6,008 nt of DNA from NCBI GenBank assembly GCA_017625275.1, contig JAGALI010000011.1, positions 1 through 6,008 of the forward strand. The letters run 5' to 3'. The stretch comes from Clostridia bacterium. Its GTDB lineage: Bacteria > Bacillota > Clostridia > Oscillospirales > CAG-272. The translations under genes were made by a program, and so were the position numbers. The notes under the pieces are model-generated. The model was not told the origin of the DNA, did not search any database, and was given only the letters and a program-made list of their open reading frames with translations. Each line of letters begins with the position of its first letter. Position 1 is the first letter of the stretch. This document shows, in pieces, positions 1 through 5,398 of this stretch.

Positions 1-18
1 ATAAATTTTGTTTTCCAT
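1..18 (-). CDS. 5' end of an unidentified minus-strand gene (partial)
   Basis: Only six codons are inside the window, reading MENKIY from an ATG at 18-16. The start is supported by a GAGGTG Shine-Dalgarno at 28-23, with about 6 nt between its AGG core and the ATG, and by the absence of any other gene nearby. The fragment is too short to name a product. It would be transcribed divergently from the tRNA-Lys gene. No convincing -35/-10 pair was found for it; TAAAAT-like and TATACT-like hexamers lie between about 45 and 57 on the minus strand, without a good -35. Confidence 0.45.
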
Positions 19-134
19 AATGCACCTCAAATTAAAATCATTAAGTATATTTTAGCACAAAAAGTGCCGTTATGTATATGTTTTTCAAAAAATAAATTAA
101 AAATGAAAAAAATCGTTTTTTTTGAAAAAGACTA

Positions 135-163
135 TTGACAAACGCAAAATGCTGTGTTATTAT
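135..163 (+). promoter_or_regulatory. Sigma-A promoter of tRNA-Lys
   Basis: A perfect TTGACA (-35, 135-140) is separated by 17 nt from TATTAT (-10, 158-163; 5 of 6 matches to consensus). Transcription would start near 170, about 15 nt before the mature tRNA. A/T-tracts at about 87-92, 99-103, 106-112, 116-123 and 125-129 recur roughly every 8-12 nt upstream of the -35. This fits an UP element or bent DNA, as expected for a strong stable-RNA promoter. Confidence 0.85.
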
Positions 164-184
164 GTATAGGCATAAATAACCAAC

Positions 185-260
185 GCCCTTGTAGCTCAGA
201 CGGTAGAGCACTTGACTTTTAATCAAGGTGTCGGGAGTTCGAATCTCCCCAAGAGCACCA
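185..260 (+). tRNA. tRNA-Lys (UUU anticodon)
   Basis: The 76-nt gene folds as a complete cloverleaf. The acceptor stem is 185-191 with 250-256; the D stem GCTC/GAGC is 194-197 with 206-209; the anticodon stem CTTGA/TCAAG is 211-215 with 223-227. The anticodon loop CTTTTAA has TTT at 218-220, so it reads AAA/AAG lysine codons. The T stem GGGAG/CTCCC is 233-237 with 245-249, and its loop is TTCGAAT. The discriminator A257 and the CCA end (258-260) are encoded. One flaw is visible: acceptor pair 3:70 is C187 against A254, where a G would restore pairing. The other six acceptor pairs are Watson-Crick. The gene stands alone, with its own promoter and terminator. Confidence 0.95.
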
Positions 261-290
261 AAAGCACTCTCTGAGTGCTTTTTTTGTTTT
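261..290 (+). terminator. Rho-independent terminator of tRNA-Lys
   Basis: A perfect 9-bp stem (AAAGCACTC 261-269 with GAGTGCTTT 273-281) has a 3-nt loop and runs into a T tract (279-285, then GTTTTT). It begins directly after the encoded CCA end, so the tRNA transcript is monocistronic. Confidence 0.9.
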
Positions 291-384
291 TATAAATTGC
301 TTGGCAAAACTGGCAAAATGAACAGAAAACGAAGCTTTACTTTATCATAAAAAGCGATATTTTTGTGAACTTTCAACAAAAAAA

Positions 385-398
385 GCGTATAAATACGC
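385..398. promoter_or_regulatory. Inverted repeat upstream of the secreted-protein gene (possible operator)
   Basis: GCGTAT (385-390) and ATACGC (393-398) form a perfect dyad with a 2-nt centre. A third GCGTAT half-site lies at 432-437 and overlaps the region just upstream of the predicted -10. This arrangement would suit a regulator binding at the promoter, but no regulator is identified. A weak stem-loop function in RNA is an alternative. Confidence 0.35.
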
Positions 399-415
399 GC
401 ATTTTTAGAAAAGAC

Positions 416-445
416 TTGATTTTTCACCCTCGCGTATGATAAAAT
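416..445 (+). promoter_or_regulatory. Promoter of the secreted-protein gene
   Basis: TTGATT (416-421) and TAAAAT (440-445) are spaced by 18 nt, with a TG at 437-438 one base before the -10, which makes it an extended -10. Transcription would start near 452, about 35 nt before the ATG. The TGATAAAAT core is the same as in the rpsF and rpoB promoters of this window. Confidence 0.65.
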
Positions 446-486
446 AATACTGTAAAAATTTGTTTAAGCAAGGAGACAAAACAAAA

Positions 487-3060
487 ATGAAAAGACTTTT
501 ATCAATCGTTCTTGCTGTTTTGATGCTTATTCCAGCTACTATTTTTTCAGCTGTTGCTGTAGAACCAACTGCAACAACAATGGCAGATGAAGGCGCAAAG
601 GAATGCACAGCCAGCACACAAAATATCGCATCTGAGGCTTCTATAAGCTTTGAGGGTGGCGCTCATGGTATGTTAAATGAGGTGCTTTTAACCGACGGCA
701 AGAAGGGTCCAGAGGATCAAATTGCACACAGCCCTCACTCACCAAGCTTTAAGTGGTTCTTGACCTTTGGAAAGCCATACGAAATAACTAATGTAAATTT
801 GTACATCAATGGTACAGGTAAGTGTGCTAAGTGTGGTGGCTCTCATACTGCTACTGCTGATAGCGTGCAATCTGTTCAGATTATTTTGTATGATGATTTG
901 GGAAATCAGGTACATAAGTCCGATGTTGTTTCTACCGTAACTAATGATGTTCCTGATGAAGAGGTAAAGTTTAGCTTTGAAAAGCTTGCCGTAGCTAAGG
1001 TTGAAATCATTTGTAAGTCTGCATCATATCGTGGTGCATACTTCCGTGAGGTTGAGATTTACAAGGAAATAGGAGAGCATAACTGGGTGCTTGATGAGAC
1101 TACATCTATAAAATCCAGCTGTACTCAAAAAGGTAAAAACTATTATAACTGCTCATGTGGTGCAAAGAAGGAAGAAAGAACTAATGCGCACACAGTTACT
1201 GAGTGGACAGTTACTCAACAGCCAACAACAAAGCTAACAGGTATTGCCGAGGGTAAATGTACAGTGCCTGGCTGTAATGGCATAGCATCAAAAATTTTAC
1301 CAAGAGTAGTGCTTGCTGACAGCGAATTTCAGCTTAATAAGGGACATGTTACCTTTAAAGAGGATTTGAAGAAAAAGGAATTTGGCGTTAACGATGCAAT
1401 AGATGACACTAAGGTTCCAAGAGATCCAAGCTATCCTGAATATTTGTTCGATGGAATTATAGAATCAGCTACATGGAATCCAGAAAACATTTGGTGTGGT
1501 ACTGGTTGGACTGTTGTAGAGGAGCTTGATGTTACTGATGCATTAATTGGTAGAGTTTTGGCAGAAACCATAAAAGATGCTGAAGAGAAGGATGTAGTTA
1601 CTGGAGGCTCTACAATTGATGCAGAAGCACTTGAAAAAATCAAGACCAACGGTAACACTAAGGTAAAGGTTAATGACTATCATCATAGTACATTAAAAAT
1701 TGATTTCGATCAGGTGTACACTCTTACAATGGCAGAGCTATATGTGTTCTCGAACAATAACAGCTTTACTGTTGATTTCCTTGATGCAGAGGGTAATAGC
1801 GTTAAGCAGATTGCAAAGCGTGCATTTGAATACTCCGGTGGTTATGCTAGAGTTATATTCACAGGTGATGTTTACGGCCTTGATGTAAAGTCAGTTTTGA
1901 TTACAATTGAAAGCGCTAAATGGCCAAATGGTAAGGGCCTTGCCTTTACAGAGTTTAAGCTTGGCGCACATGAGTGTAACTTTGCTCAAGAGGACATTGA
2001 TGCTGGTACAACAGAAAATTGCGTTGTTACATTTGATGGTAAATGCTTGACATGTCAAGCTGATCGTGTTGGCGCAAAGCTTACAAAGCACGTCTTTGAA
2101 AAGGATTCTGCTAATCCAGCACAAGATAAGATTGTAGAAACAATTACAGAGGTTAACTGCTATCGTCATGGTGTTGTAAAGAAGCATTGTACAGTATGTA
2201 ATAACGATATAGAGCAGGTTATACTTTCTACTGGTGATCATAAGTTTGATTATGAAAAGCCAATATATATCAAAGCGCCTCAGCTTGACGAAAATGGTGC
2301 AGAGGTAAAGAACGACAAGGGCGAGACTGTTATGGTTGAGCTTAAGCCTAACTGCGGTAAGGAGGGCTTAGGATATGAAAAGTGTTCTGAGCCTGGTTGT
2401 ATAGCAACAACAGCAGTTCATGTGCTTCCACCTCAAGGAGAGCACGCTTACCAATGGGTTGAAAAGAAGGGTGACGAGGCAGACTATACTCACGATGGAA
2501 TAAAGCTTTCTACTTGTACAGTTTGTGGAGGCATTGACGCAGAAAAGGGCGAGCAGGTTTCTCCAAAGAAGGAGCCTAAGTTTATTACTGCTCAGGATTA
2601 TACAATCAGATACACAGGATATACATCTCCAAGAGCAACCTTTAAGATGACAACCTCTACTGTTACAAAGCTCGAGAAGGAAGGCTATTCTATAAAGATT
2701 TATGGCGTAGTTCAAAAGGGTGAAGAGATAAGAGAGGTTCAGGTTTACGGTGATGGTGCTACCGGAACAATGGAAGGAAATGGAATTTTCTCACTTGTTG
2801 TAAAGAACGCATCTTACGGAGATGAGTTTAAGTTCTCAGTTAAGATTGTTATGGAATCTGCAGATGGCGCATCAGCTACAACTCCTGTAGATCAGAAGAT
2901 TATGGCTGCTAATACCGACGGAACCATTTCTATTTACGATATAGCCTCATACCATATGGGTAGCGAGATTAGATCTGGTAAAATAGAAGAGAAGTATGGC
3001 GCAGAGGTTAAGGATTTCTATCAAAAGATAGCAGATGCTGCTCCTCAAAAGGCTGAATAA
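487..3060 (+). CDS. Secreted Cys-rich protein with galactose-binding-like domains, function unknown
   Basis: The protein has 857 residues. ATG 487 is chosen over an upstream in-frame TTG (460) because AAGGAG (470-475) lies 11 nt before it and the protein then begins with a classic signal peptide: MKRLL, a hydrophobic core, and likely cleavage after A24 (AVA|VEP). Residues about 40-195 and 275-495 look like beta-sandwich galactose-binding-like (F5/8 type C, discoidin) domains. Between and after them (about 198-265 and 496-690) are degenerate units of the form H-x-aromatic...C...G...C-x(1-4)-C, with Cys pairs at 222/224, 258/263, 520/523, 568/571, 633/638 and 677/680. The gene encodes 22 cysteines in total. 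Residues about 700-830 form a C-terminal beta-rich domain ending in an NTDGTISIYDIASYH stretch, reminiscent of C-terminal domains of clostridial secreted proteins. There is no LPXTG motif, C-terminal membrane helix or recognisable catalytic motif. Extracellular glycan binding or a surface role is inference only. The gene is monocistronic. Confidence 0.85.
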   Translation: MKRLLSIVLAVLMLIPATIFSAVAVEPTATTMADEGAKECTASTQNIASEASISFEGGAHGMLNEVLLTDGKKGPEDQIAHSPHSPSFKWFLTFGKPYEITNVNLYINGTGKCAKCGGSHTATADSVQSVQIILYDDLGNQVHKSDVVSTVTNDVPDEEVKFSFEKLAVAKVEIICKSASYRGAYFREVEIYKEIGEHNWVLDETTSIKSSCTQKGKNYYNCSCGAKKEERTNAHTVTEWTVTQQPTTKLTGIAEGKCTVPGCNGIASKILPRVVLADSEFQLNKGHVTFKEDLKKKEFGVNDAIDDTKVPRDPSYPEYLFDGIIESATWNPENIWCGTGWTVVEELDVTDALIGRVLAETIKDAEEKDVVTGGSTIDAEALEKIKTNGNTKVKVNDYHHSTLKIDFDQVYTLTMAELYVFSNNNSFTVDFLDAEGNSVKQIAKRAFEYSGGYARVIFTGDVYGLDVKSVLITIESAKWPNGKGLAFTEFKLGAHECNFAQEDIDAGTTENCVVTFDGKCLTCQADRVGAKLTKHVFEKDSANPAQDKIVETITEVNCYRHGVVKKHCTVCNNDIEQVILSTGDHKFDYEKPIYIKAPQLDENGAEVKNDKGETVMVELKPNCGKEGLGYEKCSEPGCIATTAVHVLPPQGEHAYQWVEKKGDEADYTHDGIKLSTCTVCGGIDAEKGEQVSPKKEPKFITAQDYTIRYTGYTSPRATFKMTTSTVTKLEKEGYSIKIYGVVQKGEEIREVQVYGDGATGTMEGNGIFSLVVKNASYGDEFKFSVKIVMESADGASATTPVDQKIMAANTDGTISIYDIASYHMGSEIRSGKIEEKYGAEVKDFYQKIADAAPQKAE

Positions 3061-3067
3061 TTTACAA

Positions 3068-3102
3068 AACAGGGCAATTCAAAATTGCCCTGTTGTTTTT
3101 TG
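3068..3102 (+). terminator. Rho-independent terminator of the secreted-protein gene
   Basis: A perfect 12-bp stem (AACAGGGCAATT 3068-3079 with AATTGCCCTGTT 3083-3094) has a CAA loop and is followed by GTTTTTT. It starts 8 nt after the TAA stop. Confidence 0.92.
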
Positions 3103-3134
3103 AAAATAAAAAAGAGCAGGATAGCCTGCTCTTT
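3103..3134 (-). terminator. Rho-independent terminator of rnhA
   Basis: A perfect 10-bp stem (AAAGAGCAGG 3111-3120 with CCTGCTCTTT 3125-3134) has a 4-nt loop. Read on the minus strand it is followed by TTTATTTTC. The stem overlaps the rnhA stop codon (3135-3133) by two bases. It lies back to back with the terminator of the convergent secreted-protein gene. Confidence 0.85.
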
Positions 3135-3579
3135 ATTCGTTTTCGCTCATCGCATCAGCGCGCGCCTGCGCTTCCTTGTCGCATCTTTCATTGTAAGGGT
3201 GACCAGCATGCCCCTTTACCCATACATATGAAATCTCGTGCTTTTCAACCTCATCAAGAAGCATCTCCCAAAGGTCTGGATTTAAAGCCTTTGATTTATC
3301 AGCCTTTTTCCAGTTGTTAGCTCTCCAAGAGCTAGCCCAGCCATTTTGGAGCGCATCAAGCGCGTATTTTGAGTCAGAGGTTAGGACAACCTCGCAAGGC
3401 TCCTTAAGTGCCTTTAAAGCTTCTATAATGGCGGTCAGCTCCATTCTGTTGTTGGTAGTTTGAGCCTCGCCACCGGAAATTAATTTTTCGTGCTTGCCAT
3501 ATACTAAAATGGCACACCAGCCACCAGGACCGGGATTGCATTTGCACGAGCCGTCGGTATATATTTCAACACGCTTCAT
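3133..3579 (-). CDS. rnhA: Ribonuclease HI
   Basis: This cytoplasmic endonuclease cuts the RNA strand of RNA:DNA hybrids, such as R-loops, RNA primers and misincorporated ribonucleotides, using divalent metal. The 148-residue product is close to the E. coli enzyme in length. The DEDD catalytic carboxylates are visible: D9 in IYTDGSC, E47 in NNRMELTA, D69 in LTSDSKYAL and D134 in NERCD. The flexible-loop histidine is H124 in VKGHAGHPYNE. The N-terminal CNPGPGGW motif is also typical. The start at 3579 is preferred over an ATG 15 codons upstream because GGAG lies 9 nt before it and the family begins right at the first beta strand (MKRVEIYTDG). The gene is monocistronic, convergent with the secreted-protein gene and divergent from rpsF. 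Confidence 0.95.
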   Translation of the reverse strand: MKRVEIYTDGSCKCNPGPGGWCAILVYGKHEKLISGGEAQTTNNRMELTAIIEALKALKEPCEVVLTSDSKYALDALQNGWASSWRANNWKKADKSKALNPDLWEMLLDEVEKHEISYVWVKGHAGHPYNERCDKEAQARADAMSENE

Positions 3580-3614
3580 TCTAAAGAACTCCAAAAATAA
3601 TATATAATATAGTA

Positions 3615-3643
3615 ATTCTATCATATATAGATTAATAAATCAA
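3615..3643 (-). promoter_or_regulatory. Promoter of rnhA
   Basis: On the minus strand TTGATT (3643-3638) lies 17 nt from TAGAAT (3620-3615), with TG at 3623-3622 giving an extended -10. The predicted start is near 3608, about 29 nt before the rnhA ATG at 3579. Confidence 0.65.
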
Positions 3644-3679
3644 TAATTTTTATAAATTTTATATTTTTTCAAAAAAATA

Positions 3680-3708
3680 TTGACAATACAATTAAACTGT
3701 GATAAAAT
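3680..3708 (+). promoter_or_regulatory. Promoter of the rpsF-ssb-rpsR operon
   Basis: A perfect TTGACA (3680-3685) is followed by a 17-nt spacer and TAAAAT (3703-3708), with TG at 3700-3701 making an extended -10. A T6/A7 stretch just upstream could act as an UP element. Transcription would start around 3712-3716, leaving a leader of about 80 nt. The promoter is divergent from the rnhA promoter, with about 37 nt between the two -35 boxes. Confidence 0.88.
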
Positions 3709-3710
3709 AC

Positions 3711-3770
3711 CACCGAACAGGTGCGCAAGCATCTGCTTCCTACCGATAAAAAATCTTTCAATTTATCGGT
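3711..3770 (+). promoter_or_regulatory. Structured leader of rpsF, candidate S6:S18 autoregulatory site
   Basis: Two hairpins can form in the leader. The first pairs 3718-3724 with 3729-3735 (CAGGTGC with GCATCTG, including one G-U) and is closed by a GCAA tetraloop. A CCG (3713-3715) lies just 5' of it. The second is a perfect 9-bp stem (ACCGATAAA 3742-3750 with TTTATCGGT 3762-3770) with an 11-nt loop. rpsF operons in many bacteria are known to carry a leader motif with a conserved CCG bound by the S6:S18 complex. Assignment to that motif is inference, and the predicted start site lies at or just next to the CCG, which leaves little room for a lower helix. There is no U tract after either stem. 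Confidence 0.4.
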
Positions 3771-3796
3771 CTTATGTCCATAGGAGGTGTAAAAAG

Positions 3797-4117
3797 ATGG
3801 AAAAGGTTATCAATTCTTACGAAACTTTGTTCGTTGTTGACAACTCTCTCGGAGAAGAGGCAGTTAAGTCAATCGTTGACAAGTTTACGACTCTTATTGC
3901 TGATAACGGTACCATTGATTCTGTTGATGAGTGGGGCAAGCGTAAGCTCGCATATCCAATCAACGACAAGAATGAGGGTTACTACGTTCTCGTAAACTTT
4001 AAGAGTGAGGGTGAATTTACTCTCGAGCTTGAGCGTGTGTTCGGTATCACCGAAGGCATTCTTCGTTCAATCGTGATTCGTCACATTGAAGACAAAAAAA
4101 CAAAAAAAGATGCTTAA
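3797..4117 (+). CDS. rpsF: 30S ribosomal protein S6 (bS6)
   Basis: S6 binds S18 and 16S rRNA helices in the platform of the small subunit. The 106-residue protein carries the usual start (NSYETLFVVD), the family signature WGKRKLAYPI at 46-55 followed by NDKNEGYYV, and the C-terminal strand ILRSIVIRH. The ATG at 3797 is chosen because AGGAGG (3782-3787) lies 9 nt upstream; upstream in-frame sequence is leader RNA and the -10 region. The end is lysine-rich and encoded by two A7 runs (4094-4100, 4102-4108), sites where polymerase or sequencing slippage is possible. It is first in an operon with ssb (19 nt away) and rpsR. Confidence 0.97.
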   Translation: MEKVINSYETLFVVDNSLGEEAVKSIVDKFTTLIADNGTIDSVDEWGKRKLAYPINDKNEGYYVLVNFKSEGEFTLELERVFGITEGILRSIVIRHIEDKKTKKDA

Positions 4118-4136
4118 TTAAAAGGAGGGTCTAAAA

Positions 4137-4574
4137 ATGGCTAATTTTAACCTAAACAAAGTAATCTTGGGCGGTCGAGTTACCGCAGATCTTGAACTAA
4201 AGCAGACCCAGTCCGGTATCGCAACAATCCAGTTTTCAATCGCAGTAAATCGTCGTTTCACCGCAAAGGGAACCGAGGATAGCCAAAACAACACTGATTT
4301 TATCAATGTTAGAGCATGGCGTCAAACTGCAGAGTTTATCAGCAGATTCTTCAAAAAGGGAAGCTCAATTTGCGTAGTAGGCTCAATTCAAACAAGAAAC
4401 TGGACTGATCAAGCAGGTGTTAAGCACTATGCAACAGAGGTAATTGCTGATGAGGCTTACTTTGTGGATGCAAAGGGTGAAAACATCAGTGGCTTTGGCG
4501 ATGCTCCAGCATTCCAAACACAGCAAGCACCTAAATTTGAGGAAATTTCAGGTGACGACGATTTGCCATTCTAA
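4137..4574 (+). CDS. ssb: Single-stranded DNA-binding protein SSB
   Basis: SSB coats single-stranded DNA during replication, recombination and repair and recruits partner proteins through its C-terminal tip. The 145-residue protein has an OB fold at about 1-112, starting FNLNKVILGGRVT. Conserved aromatic residues include W61 (VRAWRQTAE) and W89 (QTRNWTDQAG), and the EVIADEAYF strand follows. A short linker of about 30 residues leads to the acidic tip DDDLPF, so the interaction tail is intact. Length is normal to slightly short. AAGGAGG (4122-4128) lies 8 nt before the ATG. The position between rpsF and rpsR is the classic Firmicutes arrangement, which couples it to ribosomal protein expression. 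Confidence 0.97.
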   Translation: MANFNLNKVILGGRVTADLELKQTQSGIATIQFSIAVNRRFTAKGTEDSQNNTDFINVRAWRQTAEFISRFFKKGSSICVVGSIQTRNWTDQAGVKHYATEVIADEAYFVDAKGENISGFGDAPAFQTQQAPKFEEISGDDDLPF

Positions 4575-4616
4575 TAGAGAACAGGCAAGACACGAATAAA
4601 TTAGGAGGATAACAAG

Positions 4617-4880
4617 ATGGATACCAATATCGAAAAGGTAGAAGGCGCTCGTTCAGCTCGTCCTATGATGAGAAGAAAGAAGAAGGTTTGTGCTTTCTGC
4701 GCTGATAAAATCGGTCACATCGATTATAAAGATACTGCTCGTTTGAGAAAGTATGTTACAGAGCGTGCTAAGATTCTTCCAAGAAGAATTACAGGTACAT
4801 GCGCACACCACCAGGGTGAGCTTACAAAGGCTATCAAGCGTGCTCGTTTCATGGCTCTTATGCCTTATATCGATGACTAA
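4617..4880 (+). CDS. rpsR: 30S ribosomal protein S18 (bS18)
   Basis: S18 pairs with S6 on the 30S platform. The 87-residue product has a variable N-terminus, then RRKKKVCAFCADK, IDYKDTARLRKYVTERAKI, LPRRITGTCAHHQ and IKRARFMALMPY, which together are diagnostic. C25, C28, C62 and H65 make a plausible CxxC/CxxH zinc site, the zinc-binding type common in Clostridia. The AGGAGG at 4603-4608 lies 8 nt before the ATG. It is the last gene of the operon, 42 nt after ssb, and a terminator follows at once. Confidence 0.97.
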   Translation: MDTNIEKVEGARSARPMMRRKKKVCAFCADKIGHIDYKDTARLRKYVTERAKILPRRITGTCAHHQGELTKAIKRARFMALMPYIDD

Positions 4881-4893
4881 TCATCACAAAAAT

Positions 4894-4925
4894 AAAATCC
4901 GCTCAATTTGAGCGGATTTTTTATT
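4894..4925 (+). terminator. Rho-independent terminator of rpsF-ssb-rpsR
   Basis: A perfect 11-bp stem (AAAATCCGCTC 4894-4904 with GAGCGGATTTT 4910-4920) has a 5-nt AATTT loop and continues into TTATTT. It begins 13 nt after the rpsR stop. Confidence 0.92.
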
Positions 4926-4946
4926 TATATATAATAATGATATATA

Positions 4947-4969
4947 ATGTGCACACACGCAAGCGCGCG
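4947..4969. other. Alternating purine-pyrimidine GC-rich island between convergent operons
   Basis: After a run of AT dinucleotides, 4947-4961 alternates strictly purine-pyrimidine (ATGTGCACACACGCA) and 4963-4969 is GCGCGCG. It stands out in otherwise AT-rich intergenic DNA. It could adopt Z-DNA under negative supercoiling, but no function is shown. Confidence 0.3.
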
Positions 4970-5004
4970 ATTTTAATTTAATGTAGAAAAGATTTCTTGC
5001 CTGA

Positions 5005-5040
5005 GGAAAAGAAAAAGAGCCCTGTGGGTTAACAGAGCTC
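5005..5040 (-). terminator. Rho-independent terminator of rpsT
   Basis: On the minus strand GAGCTCTGT (5040-5032) pairs with ACAGGGCTC (5025-5017), 9 pairs including one G-U, around a 6-nt loop, followed by TTTTTCTTTTCC. The wobble works only on the minus strand (it is a C:A mismatch on the plus strand), so the direction is clear. It sits 18 nt beyond the second in-frame stop (5061-5059) of rpsT, leaving room for the full-length reading frame. Confidence 0.85.
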
Positions 5041-5058
5041 GTTATAATTTTTCTTAGC

Positions 5059-5097
5059 TTATGCCATTTGGTTGAGCATAAGAGTGTAAGCGCTCTT
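5059..5097 (-). other. In-frame continuation of rpsT beyond its UAG (S20-like C-terminal tail)
   Basis: Immediately after the UAG the same frame reads KSAYTLMLNQMA and then TAA at 5061-5059. S20 proteins usually continue after HKNxAA with a basic stretch of the RKKS type and a final leucine-rich helix ending in LN-x-(I/L/M)-A. This stretch has the matching KS, the leucines and the LNQMA ending in the right place. With the UAG counted as one residue the protein is 87 aa, the normal S20 length. It is either a decayed remnant, a readthrough extension or evidence of a base error. Confidence 0.55.
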
Positions 5098-5322
5098 CTA
5101 GTGAGCAGCGTTATTCTTGTGAAGAAGACCGTGAGCAACAGCTTGGTCAACCTTCTTAACAGCAGCTACATAAGCAACTTTTGCAGCCTCTTTGTCACCG
5201 CTTTCAACAGCCACTTTGAACTTCTTGATTGTGGTGTTAAGCTGAGATTTGAGCATCTTGTTACGAAGTGTTTTGGTAGCAATAACCTTAACGCGCTTCT
5301 TAGCAGATTTGATATTAGGCAT
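5098..5322 (-). CDS. rpsT: 30S ribosomal protein S20 (bS20), apparently truncated by UAG
   Basis: S20 is a helical primary 16S rRNA-binding protein of the lower 30S body. The product begins MPNIKSAKKR as the family does, has basic helix 1 (RNKMLKSQLNTTIKKF), the SGDKEAA turn, and the diagnostic AHGLLHKNNAA near residues 63-73. It then stops at UAG (5100-5098) after H74, whereas family members are usually 85-90 residues. The tail is still encoded in frame beyond the stop (see the separate entry at 5059-5097). The residue before the stop is His (CAC), where the family normally has Arg. AAGGAGG (5338-5332) lies 9 nt before the ATG, fixing the start. The gene is monocistronic, convergent with the rpsF operon and divergent from rpoB. 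Identity is certain; the true C-terminus is not. Confidence 0.93.
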   Translation of the reverse strand: MPNIKSAKKRVKVIATKTLRNKMLKSQLNTTIKKFKVAVESGDKEAAKVAYVAAVKKVDQAVAHGLLHKNNAAH

Positions 5323-5356
5323 GAATGATATCCTCCTTTTAATTCTAATCCTACAG

Positions 5357-5398
5357 ATGCACTATCCGTTGCCTGAGAGGGTGCTCCGAATAAAGCAT
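5357..5398 (-). promoter_or_regulatory. Structured 5' leader hairpin of rpsT, candidate regulatory element
   Basis: In the minus-strand RNA, 5398-5387 (AUGCUUUAUUCG) pairs with 5368-5357 (CGGAUAGUGCAU) over 12 positions with one U-U mismatch and two U-G wobbles, closing an 18-nt loop. The loop contains CUCUCAGGCAA, preceded by GGAGCA. These two blocks resemble the 3' half of a glycine riboswitch aptamer, but its 5' GGAGAG strand and most helices are absent. The hairpin sits about 10 nt after the predicted start site and about 19 nt before the Shine-Dalgarno. Autogenous control by S20 is a possible alternative role; neither is shown. Confidence 0.4.

Noticed and set aside
55..67. GCAC-A5-GTGC hairpin upstream of the tRNA
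   Set aside because: Four base pairs and no associated signal; likely chance.
1431..2715. Several minus-strand open frames inside the secreted-protein gene
   Set aside because: They lie wholly within a gene with signal peptide, ribosome binding site and domain structure, and resemble no protein family.
2917..2980. Dockerin-like repeat in the C-terminus of the secreted protein (NTDGTISIYDIA)
   Set aside because: Only one loosely matching segment, without the full Dx(N/D)xD calcium loop or a second copy.
3093..3320. Plus-strand open frame opposite the rnhA 3' end
   Set aside because: It starts inside the terminator stem, has no ribosome binding site and lies antisense to a well-supported rnhA.
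5058..5082. Inverted repeat CTTATGC/GCATAAG as an rpsT terminator
   Set aside because: No U tract follows on either strand, it lies in the in-frame tail, and a better terminator is at 5005-5040.
5068..5328. Plus-strand open frame across rpsT
   Set aside because: Antisense shadow of the clear S20 gene, with no promoter or ribosome binding site.
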